64,000 nt of DNA from NCBI RefSeq assembly GCF_963662255.1, contig NC_085055.1, positions 7,485,602-7,549,601 of the forward strand, written 5' to 3'. Each line of letters begins with the position of its first letter. Positions within the stretch are counted from its first letter, which is position 1. Source of the DNA: Cinclus cinclus (Eukaryota > Chordata > Aves > Passeriformes > Cinclidae). The notes beneath the pieces are model-generated. The model was not told the origin of the DNA and did not search any database. It worked only from the letters and a program-made list of their open reading frames with translations. The translations under genes and the position numbers were made by a program. Of this stretch, positions 36,191 through 47,490 are shown piece by piece.

Positions 36191-39100
36191 GATAAATGAA
36201 TGAGAAAATGAATCCTGGAGTAAACAGCTGTGAAAAACTGGAGTCCTTGAAAAGAAATACTTCATTGATTATCTTATCTTTGGGTAGTAAAATTTTCCTT
36301 ATGGCGCCTAGGTACTCTCTAGAACAAAATTACAAAAATAATCTTATTTTTCCAGCATTGTGCATGGGATCACTATTAAGACATTTTAAAAAGTGGTTTG
36401 TCCCTAGATATTAATTACCAAATGTCAGAGAGAAAGTGCTGCATAGGGAGGTAAGTTAGATGTTTTACATGCAGGGAATATCCCAGAGTCCTATCGACAA
36501 GAGTTTATCTTTATTCCAGCAGATACTATTACAGGAAACCTAAAATATTATAGTCACAAGAGAGAAAATTGGCTTCTGTTGTTTCATGACCTTATTTACT
36601 TTCACTGATATTTGATAATTTAATGTGGTCATCTTCTTAGGACCTCTTCTTCAGCCAGAGAGAGATACAAACATCCTGCACCCAGGGATGTTGATAGGAA
36701 ATAAAGTTCATTCCCTGAATTTGGTTTTAAGTGCACTCCTGTGGAAAGGACTGGTAAAGGAGGATCATTGAGAGGATGAGTGAGACTTAGCTGACCAGGG
36801 ATGTGCTGATTATATTCTCCCAGCCTGATGGTCTGGCTTAGCAGAAATATCAGATCTTCATCCAGTCCCTTAATTAAGCTGATAAAATCAATCAGAAACA
36901 TGTCAGGATAAATTCTGGTAGTCTATGCTTGATGAATTCCCAAAAGCTAAATGCTAAATAATTGTGTAAGTCTATAACTGACTTTCATATAAATCAATGT
37001 TCTGACTGTGATTTCCAGACCTCATATTAAACGAAGTACATTTTCACAAGTACTGAAAAATCTTTAAAAATTAAGTAAATAAGGTCAGAATTTTGAAAGC
37101 CAGTTTTCTTATATGTTTTGCAAATAATTATATTACAGCGAAGTTGACTGGACTATGTAAAAAAAAAAGAATTTATATTTCTCTTTTGTTTCAGCATCAA
37201 CTCATACATCCCAGGGCAAAGGTGACTTGCATGGTGTGATCTAGACTCATTCTTATTGAATTTTCTCCAAGATTTGAACACTGCTCTCACATTGTCAAAA
37301 CACTAGCACATAGTACCTCATTCAGCTGCTCAGTTTGGCAAACCAGACCTCTGCTTGCTGATTCAACAGCATGCCATTGTCAGTTTGCTTAGATGGGAAA
37401 CTATCATGGAATGTTTTCACACTGTTTCTTAAGTAGCACTGCTTAGAAGCCATTAAAAGAAGGAATAATTTTACTTGCCTATAACTATTTTTTTTCCAAA
37501 ATTATTCTACATGTTCATACTCCCTATCAATCTTCCTTTCTTCAAATTCTGAATTTCATTCTTGTTCCTGGGCAGGCAGCATGATTTAAATTGGTGAGTA
37601 TCACGTCCCCTATATGTTCTTCCATTCACAACACCCAGGGAGGAAGAGAAGGGCAGGATTCCAAGGCATTGATGCTGCTGTGGGAAGAAGCCAATGTCAG
37701 AGAATCAGCTGGCACGGATCCCACAAATGCTGTTGTGAAGAATGATGAATCTTAATTTTATTCTACAAAAATGGGGCTTGTTAACTTCAACAGTATATTT
37801 TATGTAAACTTTTACTGTTTTTACACCACACTTTGGTTTAACAAGTTTTGGTCTGGTGAAGTTCTGGACTATTACGGACTCAGGTTCTGTGGCACTGTGT
37901 TGAATAAAGCGTGTTTGTTCAAACTTGATTATTATGTTCTGAGTAAATTTATACTGGAGATTGATAGGTAGTTGCTTGGTTTTTAGAAGTAATATTTCAT
38001 AGCAGTTCAAAGTTGCACAGCAACAAAAGGACTGTGTAAAGAATATATTAAAATGCACAATGCGTTTAACATGAACATGATAACCTTATTGTTACTGGAG
38101 CTTCTGATTAATTCTCACATCAGGGAAATATTGACATACAGCTGCCTGTTCGTTCTGCTCAGCTATCGTTGTGCCATTTTTCAGTCTCCATGCTGAAAGC
38201 CACACAAGGAATTTGGCAAGACGGTGAAGAGCCCCTAAAGCCTGCATCTACAATGCAGCAAGTTAAAAACTGTGGGACCTGTGTCATTTCTGTACCCTAA
38301 TTTACACAGCTCCATCTGCAGTACCTCAGTATGTCACGTTACCCTATAAAGGCCTATAGTGAAAACAGAAAAGCTGAGTAACAATGTAAGTCCATAAAAT
38401 GAAAGTGCCTTAAGGCATGCCATGGTGCTACTCCAGTCTTGCAAGCACTGCATACCTGTCCACTGTCTTAAAACAATTTTGACCTGCATTTACTTAATGG
38501 TTCAGAAAGGTTCAAATCTATCCCACAGATATCTATCCTTGGGAGAATGTTGTTGTGGACATTCTCCTTCTTATCAACTCACTTTACGCAGCAAACTGCC
38601 AAGAGGGAGAATGTCTGGTATTAATTTAATTTATATTAAAATTATACTTACCCACAAGCCTTATACTGCAGGGGATTATAGTTACACCAGCCTGACACTT
38701 CTGGGAATAGATGTGTCTCAGTATAAAGCCACAGTGAGTGTTTTGCTGAGTGCTTGTGTTCAAAGACCATCTGCACAGGTAACAGAATATGTCCTAATGC
38801 TCACAGCCACCCTAAACAGTGTGTTGTGCTCCCAGTGAGTGTGCTGAGCACGCTTCTTGCTGGTTTTGAACTGTTTGATTTTAATTTAATGTACAGTTGT
38901 AAAATGAAAACATTAATCAAAGACTTAAGTACTGAACCTTTTAATTTTCAAGATACCATAATGAAATTTTTGGAGTTGCTGGTTCAGCTTTAGTTTGTAA
39001 AACTCTTATCACTATACTTGAGCATGTGCAATCTACTACACTTCTTTGATTTCAGTGAAGCTAAGCCGATGTGTCTCAGCTACCAATGAGCTACTGTTAT

Positions 39101-41344
39101 TCAAGAGCGTAAATAAATGTTTCCATGTTTAAAATCTATAGAATCTCTTTTAAAATTCTGCTTAAATGCACCATACTACACCAAATACCACTGTATGAAT
39201 GAGAAAGTTCCCTGTTTATTTCTATGTATTGTTTCAATAACATTGTCAATTGGGAAGAAAGAAAAAAATTGAGAATAAAACCCCAACAGTCACGGTGAAT
39301 GTAGTATGCATATAGAATATGCATATTTTTAAGTACTGCTTTTGTAAACATTGCTGGTTGGGAATTAATTTTATGCTGCTTAGTGCTAGTCCACACTGTT
39401 TCAGTTCTAACAACAAATTGAATGAGATTTTTATGAAAAAAAAAGAAGCAAGCTTTGCCTAGTTCACATCTTGGAGGTTACAGTATATAAACAGATATAT
39501 TTTCTTTTAGTCTAACCTTGTCTGGAAGATATTGGAAAACTAATTTGCCTTATTTACATATGGCACAATCTATCCAGTATTCAAGGGTTTGTCAGAAACA
39601 GGAACATTGTGCATTTCCATGGTAACAGATGGCATGCTGACAGTATCTGGCTCGTTGCAGCTTCGTCTAGGCAGGCCAGCAATTAATCAGCCATCTACAT
39701 GCACAAAATTCTTTGTGAGTGAATGGCACTGCTCCTCTGTAGTGCTGCCTGCGCTTTTACAATTTCTGTATTCCTGCAGGGCGAAGTACTTTTTTGTCTC
39801 TTATGCTCATTTTCTGTAGCTTCCAAAAAAATCCACGGTAAAGAATATGAAAATGGAAACAATTCTGCACATAATTCAGAAAAGACATTATTTCTTTAGC
39901 ATGTAAGATGAGTGGAGATATTGGTTTTATTCCATTGCTTTCCTTGTTTCCTCTCCTTCTCTACTTTTCATAAGCTTTCTGTACCCTGTGTTTCCTTCAA
40001 CCTCTTTGACATAGGAGGCTTTTGCAAACAGATAACTCTCCAAAGGTGTTCAGAAAGGGACTTGTCATCTGCATGGCTGCTCCAGGGCTTTTATGCCAAC
40101 AGGAGTGCTGTGGGTAAAGCCAGCCTGTAGCAACGTCCTAAAAGCCCCTCATTGCCTGTTTAAATTGCATTTTATATCTCACCACTTTTACCCACTGGCA
40201 GATGCGTTGCCCCATCAAGGCTGGGGAATTCACTGTGTTCTTACATCAAGTGACCAGTCTTACTCATAATTCATGCAAGACTTTGTCAGAGATCTTTTTC
40301 TGTGCTGCTGTTCAAATGTGCTGCAGAAGAAAATAAATTCCTTAGGATGTTTTCTCATTCCTCATGTATCTGCCTAAGGCAGAGCCAGGTTAGGGCTTTG
40401 CTGCTGATGTTCACAGATGTGGTTACTGTTGACAGCACTTCAGATCCAGTGGCACAACGAGATCTTTCACCCTTCATCTTCTGGAGAGATCATTCATGGA
40501 TTTTCCCTTCTGGGCTGTTTATTTTAACCACTGCTGCCTTACTAAGGTCAAAGCAGAGAATCAGCATTTGATTTCAGAGGCATAAGATGCAAGAGACTTC
40601 AAGAAGTTTCTGTTGTTTTGATGAACATGGGATCTGGTGGCCCATGCCAGGCCAAAATATTTGCAGTACAACTGGATTTTTAATTTTGTTTATTTTTTAA
40701 ATAAAGCCTCTGATACATACCAAAGACTTATCTCCAGATTAAACCTGTACATGGAGTAAGATTTAAACTTCCTTTTTGAGTTTGCCTCAAATTTTGTCTT
40801 TGTTGGAGTATTCATTTAATAAGCTATGGCAGTGTTAAGAAGAAATTTGTTTCTCAAATATTCCTCTCACAGTAAAGCTGAATCTCTTCTTGCCATGGAG
40901 GCAAACTACAGACAGCAAGAATGTTGGCCTAGGTTAAACAAAATCTTCTTATGTGACCTAAGGTAACTCAGAAGAAACTCCAAAACTAGTCTTCACTGGT
41001 TTGCCTCAAATGCATCATTTTTGGACAAGTTATAAGTGCAGCCTCTATTCTAAAGACATCGTGGAATGTGCTTTTTCATTGGCAAGGTTATGTTTGATAG
41101 TCAACTTTTTTAGTCTTTGTTTAGTCTTTTGTACCAGTTTGTTATGTCAAAGGTGTTTTATGCTTTTTAGGGGTTTTGTTCCTGCCCATTTCCCTCCTCC
41201 ATTCTTATTAATCTCTGTAGACTCCTGAAGAATCCACAGGAAAATCTTGAGATGTAGTTCTCAAGGATTAGTGAACATTTGATCCTACAAGCTTTTCACT
41301 TGAAACTTGCAGCTGTGATTTCTGACTTGTGCACCATGCACAAC
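36191..41344. other. Unique noncoding DNA, including the longest open frame
   Basis: Contains the longest open frame in the window, 138 codons at 38422-38838 (plus), with a fair start context (GCCATGG), no recognised domain and ordinary AT-rich flanks. A 117-codon minus frame (37705-38058) and a 90-codon minus frame (36629-36901) are also unassigned. A TATGCATAT inverted repeat with a 3-base loop lies at 39305-39325. No interspersed repeat was recognised. Confidence 0.5.
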
Positions 41345-41895
41345 TTTTTGGCTGGGATAGATTCAATTTTCTTGATGGTAGCTGGTGCATGATTGAGCTT
41401 GTGGCTGAGCAGGGCATGTGCAGAGCCAAGGCTTTTCCTGCTCCTCACCCCACTGCACTGGTGTGCAGGCTTGGGAGAGTTTGGGAGGCAACACAGCCAG
41501 GACAGCTGATCCCAACTGAGCCAAGGGATACTGCAGCCCCTGTGCATCATGCTCAGCAGTAAAGCTAGAGGGGAGGTTGGCAGGGGGGCTGCTGCTCAGT
41601 GACAAGCTGGGTATCAGTCGGGTGGTGGTGACCAATTGTTTATCTTTTCATCACTTGGGGTTTTGGGGTTTTATTTTTCTTTCTCTTTGTTCTCCACCCT
41701 TTTCATTGTTATTTTCAATAAAAAAAAATTATGATGGATGATGATTATTTTTTCTCCTTTTTTTTTAACTTATTAAACTGCTTTTATCTCAGCTCACAAG
41801 CTTTCTCATTTCCAATCCTCTCTTCCAATCCACTAGGAAAAAGGGAATGAGTGGTTGTGTGGTGCTCAGCTACTGTGTCGGGTTAAACTGCAACA
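41345..41895 (+). mobile_element. Solo LTR of an avian ERVL-type endogenous retrovirus
   Basis: The sequence follows, in order, an LTR family I recognise from songbird genomes: TTTTTGGCTGGGATAGATTC at the left, AGAGCCAAGGCTTTTCCTGC, a GGGAGGCAACACAGCCAGGACAGCTGA-like segment, CATCATGCTCAGCA, then a T-rich 3' part with TTATTAAACTG and TTATCTCAGCTCACAAG, and the right end TCGGGTTAAACTGCAACA. ATTAAA at 41772-41777 is a likely polyadenylation signal; an AATAAA lies at 41717-41722. Relative to memory of the family the copy is diverged and shortened in its first third. No internal gag-pol sequence or second LTR is present, so it is solo. Orientation is plus. The exact left boundary and target-site duplication are not resolved. 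Confidence 0.85.
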
Positions 41896-44800
41896 GCAAG
41901 AGAACACAAACTCATTATTCCCAAATACTTACCTTAATTAATTGATGGTACAACAAATCTAAGGTGCTGTGAGAAATAAATATGTTAAGTGCAGCCCAGC
42001 AGATGAATTCCCTATTGGTTTATATTTTAAATGTGTGTGCGTTGCTCTCTATCCAGCCTGGCCAGCCTGCAGCTGGAGACAGTTTGTAGCTGACCATCAC
42101 TTGTCCCAGAGCTGCAGCAAAACACTTTGGGGGAATTCTGCAGAAAGGATTGTCGAAAGACTAGAGATGATCTGTTCAATCATGCTATGTCTGATCCCAC
42201 ATAACTTCCAGAATGTGTCCAGTGTTTAAGATACCAAACAAGGGAGGTCTGGAATGACCATGGCCACATTAACTTATAATCAAAATGCATCTCTATTAGT
42301 GCAGCTGTGTATTAGAAAATAAGCTGTCATTTAGTTTATACACTTTTAGTGTATTAGTTTCATTCAGTAACACAAGTAGGTGGCTGGGGGTGTTGTACAA
42401 CATAGTCATGCCACAATGGACTCTGCTGGTTGACAGTAGCTCTCAGAAGGCTGGTTACTGTATTAATTAAAGATGTGGTTTGGATTAGCATGGGTATATA
42501 CAGATGTATATATGTATATGCATGGAAATACCATCTATTAACATTCTGGTTCATTTTGCTCTAGCAAACAGTCTATTTGTCCAATCTATTTTTATATAAT
42601 TCAGTTTAACAGACAAAGCAGTCAGCAAATGCCTCCTCCATGGGGGTTGAAGTGCTGTGCTTACTTTTTACCTCCACTGGAACAGTTCACCTGAATGTTG
42701 GTATTACAATGGGGCTGTGAGCTCCCCCGTGCTCACAGCTCCTGTATAATGGTGGTGGTGTCAGCACAGTGAAAATATGCATCTTTGTAAAGATTCTTCC
42801 TAGTTTAAAAACTATGTTGTAACTCTCCAATAATCTGCTTAATATTTTGATGGAATATGTGTGTAGTTTCATGAGAAATAGATTGAGTGATCACTTTGAG
42901 GACTGTTAAAGCCAGAGTGGCATTTGCTCTTTGGCAGACAGTCCATGTTACCTGTATGGAAGCCTCCGTTGTTCTGCATTTGAGGGACAGTCATTTATTG
43001 CAGTTTCTGGAATTTAGGATGCTACTTTAGGAAAATTATGTCATTTGGCTTGTAGACTTTTAGCTTTGCAAAAAATTTATAGCAGGTTTCAGTATTTCTG
43101 TGTGGTGTTTGGGTGTTTTTTGTTGTTGTGATTTTTTTAAGGTTACTGTAATATGAGTATATTTTTCATTTGAACAAGTTTTGAGCCACCTAATGAAATT
43201 ACTCAGACAAATTTAAGTCCCTTTACTTTCATTCACTTTTCTCCTCTCTTATTTTTCAGATTTTACTTTCTCTTCTTCCTGATGTCTTCAATGTTTTGCT
43301 TTGTATTCCATGGAATTTAATTAAAATTTTGATTTTCCTGAAATCAGGAAAGGCATTTTTTACTATGTTTTTCTTTTTGCTACTGAGGTGTTTTATATTT
43401 ACTTTTGTTATACATATACATAAATCTATAAATGATGAGGGGCTAAAAACCTTTCTTTTACTAACTTGTATAGCTGGTTACATCGGAAAGAATAACTAAG
43501 AACTTAAACATTAAGTGGTACAGAATTGTAAGGTTCATTGGATCATGAGGTCTATTTTCTAGGAATTAAAGGCAACAACATTATGTCCTTGCCACAAAAA
43601 TTCTCGTCATCAAAATAAAGCTGATTTCTCCTGTGAAGACCCTGACTAAGGATGGGGTGACACAGAATCTTAAACTTAACAGGGATAAATTTAACTGAGA
43701 CCCAGATGGGATAAGTTTCTTTCATGTGGAAGAAGTTATCCACAGCATATGCAGCACCCTACTCATGCTCCATGGAGTCAACACTTGGAGTTATCACTTA
43801 AGAGGATAAGGCTTATTTAAACATCTTTGATCTCTGTATTATTACATGCAAAAGTATATATTTAAAGAGGCAAATATGTATTTACTGTAATGCATAGCAA
43901 TATTATTAAATATTTTACTCACTAATGCATTACAATATTTAGACATCAATACTGAAGAATAGCATCAAACATTTGGAATAATATTTAAAAATTAAGACCG
44001 AATGCCATTAACTCATCATAAAATATCTTTAAGGATAAATTTTAATGTCATCTTTAGGGTTCCTTACAATTTACTTTTAAAATTTTCAAACCTCCAGCTC
44101 CTCCTGCTTTAGACTTCATTTATCCCAGTAGGTAAACAGGGCTTCCTCAGCAGTTGCCTTGGCTAGGGGAAGACATGGGGGTTGATTTTGCTGTATGTGG
44201 CCAATTATGTTGACCTTTGTGATGGCAAGCCTGGAATCTTGAGTTTTTCTCCTATTTAGGACTCCTTCACAGCAGCATAATACATTGCTGCCATGTCAGT
44301 TTGTGGTCTAATATTTTTACAGCCCAGCAATGCACATTTGGAGATTGTGATTAGCATCCTTAATTCCCAGGGGAAAAAAAAAATTAAAAAGCCTTGTTAG
44401 AACTAGAAAGCTGAAGTCTAAAATAGTTCACCTGCTGTTCTAAAGAGTATTATTTTAGTGCCCTGGGGACATGCAAAGTTGTAACCTACTGATGTCAGGA
44501 TTAGATTTTATAGGGCTTTTTAATATAAGTGTTTTTGATAACTTGGCAAAGCATTTTCTGTTGTTCATTTCTGTTCGATGCTTCTTAAAAACAGCAGTCC
44601 AAGATCCACAGAGATGGTAGCTTATAAAATGGATGGAGTCTAATTTCTTTTTCACAACATTTATTTAATAAGACATTAAGATGATTGTCAGCTAATCTCA
44701 AGAGAAAATAATTTTTCCTAGAATTATTTAAGTTGCATTTTATTTATTTTATAATTCTGTGGTGACTGAATGTAACAGATTTGATTTTCTTATTGTATGA

Positions 44801-46633
44801 CTAACTTTTCATGGTGACACTAACAATAATAACATCAATATACAAAAATAATATAAATATACAAAAATTTGTTTCCTATAATGGGGGTGTTTATGCTACT
44901 CATTTTAGTGTGCCTGATTGACAGCAGGGAGGCAGAGATTTTTGTTTTGCCTTCAGTAGCTCTTACATTCACAACTGCTGCAATAAAATCCCTCCATCAT
45001 TCTGAAATGAATCAGTACTCAGGTAAGATCTTTAAAAGTGTGTACTTTCCCTGTGTAGGATTTAGTTTTTGGGAGCTGTGTGAGGTGTCACTGTCTCCTG
45101 TGGAGGGAGTAGGAGCCATCAGGCACAGCCTGACTGATGGTGGGCTCCCTGCATCTCCGGCTTCAGGGAGAGCTCTAATCTGAACTTCAAATTTTATGGG
45201 AAAGAGGTTTAGATTTTTTTAATTTTTTTTTTTTTTCTAAAGGGGGGGATCAAAGTTGCCGTGGGCAGAAGGATTCATGATTATATACAGGTATATAATT
45301 CCTGCCAGGAAGACAAAATTTAAGACAATACCTCTCTGTATGGACTATTATTCTTTTGGTTATGCTTTTCATTTCCATATTAGTGTAGTCTGTTTCCCAA
45401 GCATAAACATTCTTAGCTTTCCGAATTACAGTTTGTAAAATATTTGAGAGCTATTTTAAACTTTTTCAATAAAGACTATAGTGTCTATAGTGGCTGGTTT
45501 ACTCGTTATCACCCTTTTAATGTACCTGTAATTGCAAGCAGCCTATGGGTTTCTTAAATCTTTTGGAACAATTCTGTGAAAAATTTCTGCAATTAATTTT
45601 CAATTTGCTGTGTTTGCACACTGTCCTTTACATTGTACTCCTTGAAGAATTCATCTTTTTTGCTATTTTGGTGTTTCCTTTATGATCTCTGCCTGTTTGT
45701 ATATTCATATGCACTGATGTGGAGAACACTCCGTGTTAGAGACTGGGGAGATGTCAAGTGGAGAGGTGCTGAAAGGTTTTTGTGGAAACAGCACTGCAGG
45801 TTTTATATAGGGCACCTAAGATTCCTGGTTACCCTCAGAGAGAATACAAACTTGGATAAGCTTTTACCTGAGTCGCAGCAGAGTGTGGATCAGATCCAAC
45901 ACTTGCCTTTTCCTCTCATAAAGCCGCTGCATTTTTAAAGTCCTTCCTTCTTGCTTCTTTTGCCTCAAGGATGTTGTCTTTTGCCTGCTGGGCTCTTTGT
46001 CCTGTGGTTGATCTTGGTCAATTCACTTGCGCCAAGCCCTGAATCTTGACTGCCATAGAAATCCATGCTGTGTGGTTTGCTCACTGGGGCTGTGAAATGG
46101 CGGGTGATGGTGCGGTTTCGCAAGTGGCTTAGAAAGGGTTCTTGTGTGAAGTCTTTGCTGAGCCCCACTTGTGCAGAAGGACCAGAACCTGCTACTGCAC
46201 AGGGAGGGCAACTGCTGTCTTCCTATGAACCACCTGTGCCCTTCCATCCATCTCTCCATAAACCAGCTTGAACAAAGGAGAAAACTTCCTGTGGGAGCTT
46301 TTAGGCAAAAGCGAGATGTTAAGAGGATGTGTTTCAACCTTTGAGCTCATAGCTCTGAATTGTTTTCTACTTGAAAACCACAGGGATAGGTGGCATCTTT
46401 ATTTGGTTAAAACTCTCACCTTTGCTTTCCCTCTGATTAAGGTGCATGTGTTCTTTTTTGTGCTTTCTAGAAGTAGTTGCAGAAAACAAATCCCAGGTAT
46501 TCAATCCTGGCTAAAATAAATTTCCTTAACAGTCGTAAACCTCAGTGTATGTCTGGTTCAGCTTATTTTTCCTTCTTTCCTCATGCAAAACAGGTAGTAA
46601 AATAATATATGGTCCTAAAGAAAAGTCTCAGTG
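41896..46633. other. Unique noncoding DNA, no gene seen
   Basis: Contains a TATA/TATG microsatellite (42494-42521) and a T-rich tract (45213-45236). An inverted repeat with TGTAATGCAT arms (43886-43895 and 43925-43934) is short. Frames of up to 104 codons (44869-45183 plus; 46023-46337 minus) have opposite-strand shadows and no known domain. The non-repetitive stretch 44100-44340 could merit a conservation check. Confidence 0.5.
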
Positions 46634-47490
46634 ATTCCAATTTATCAGAGTGCTTAATTGAGTCTGTGAATCTGGCCTGTTGACTGAGGATGATGAAGCT
46701 TCTCAGGGGGCCCCTATTAACACTAAAATTATTTCATATTTTATTAATCAATTACTGACGCTTTTATGCAGATAATGCTGCCATGGATAGTCCATTAATA
46801 AAATGTGTACTAAATCCCTGGAACAATTTTCTAAATGTTGAAAAATGACTGATTAATAGCAGACTCTTACTAAATGTTAAGAAAACAAAATGTACAATTT
46901 TTTTTGGCACTAAAAGAAAATTACAGGTAACTCCAGATGAAATGATAATTAGAACAGCAAGTGGCACACTGATGGAGCAAATTAAATCCTTTCGGTATCT
47001 TGTGGTTATTTTGGATGAATCTCTACTTTCTCTAATCACTTGGATTATATTGTTCATAGAGTCAATTTGTGATTGGGGGATTAATACACATATAATTTGA
47101 CTTTCTCCAAAAGAATTGTAGCTCCCAATGATAAAGATTGTCAATTACTTATTCTGGTTGTATAATTTACGATGCAACTTCCTGATATGTTCTGATTCTA
47201 ATCCTATCAATATATGGTAGTTTTTGTGTCTATTTGTTCAGCTTGGTATGAAATATCATTATATGTTGTGTGAGCAAAAGAAAAAGGGGAGCAGGGGTCC
47301 CCAGTTACCTGCTGTTCAGCTCATCACTACTACAGACTGCCCTTGGAGCCTTTTAGGGCTCTTGCCTAATCTCTGTGGTGCTATATCCTTTCTCAACCCT
47401 CTTTACAACAGTGAAGAAAAATTAGATTTTTCCATCACAGGGATCACAACCACCTGCAAAGGCTTAAGAGCCTGCACCAATGGTGCCTAA
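46634..47490 (+). pseudogene. Decayed non-LTR retrotransposon, reverse-transcriptase C-terminal half
   Basis: Translation of the plus strand, with frame changes, gives conserved LINE reverse-transcriptase blocks in the correct order. A degraded PQG-GPLL block lies at 46701-46720. LYADD appears as FYADN at 46762-46776, so the second catalytic Asp is lost. An RLLLNVKKTK segment starts near 46861, and SFRYLVVILDE (usual form SFRYLGV.LDE) lies at 46987-47019. A YGDIIYDATS-like block (read as YSGCIIYDATS) lies at about 47150-47183, a KYHYMLCEQ block resembling THHC.LYE at about 47248-47280, and a SLLGLLPNLC block (usual form KALLG.LP.YLC) at about 47350-47380. From 46765 to 47100 the frame is interrupted only by TGA at 46846-46848, probably a former Trp codon, and ends at TGA 47098-47100. 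At least one frameshift precedes the later blocks. CR1 carries an EKDLGVLVD-type block where this has SFRYLVVILDE, so it is not CR1; an L2- or Rex1-like clade fits better. It cannot make a functional enzyme. Confidence 0.8.

Noticed and set aside
40945..40985. GTGACCTAAGGTAACTCAG resembling a MIR core
   Set aside because: Only about 20 bases are similar and no further MIR segments occur in order on either side.
43886..43934. Inverted repeat with TGTAATGCAT arms
   Set aside because: Ten-base arms with a 29-base loop are expected by chance in AT-rich DNA, and no element ends were seen.
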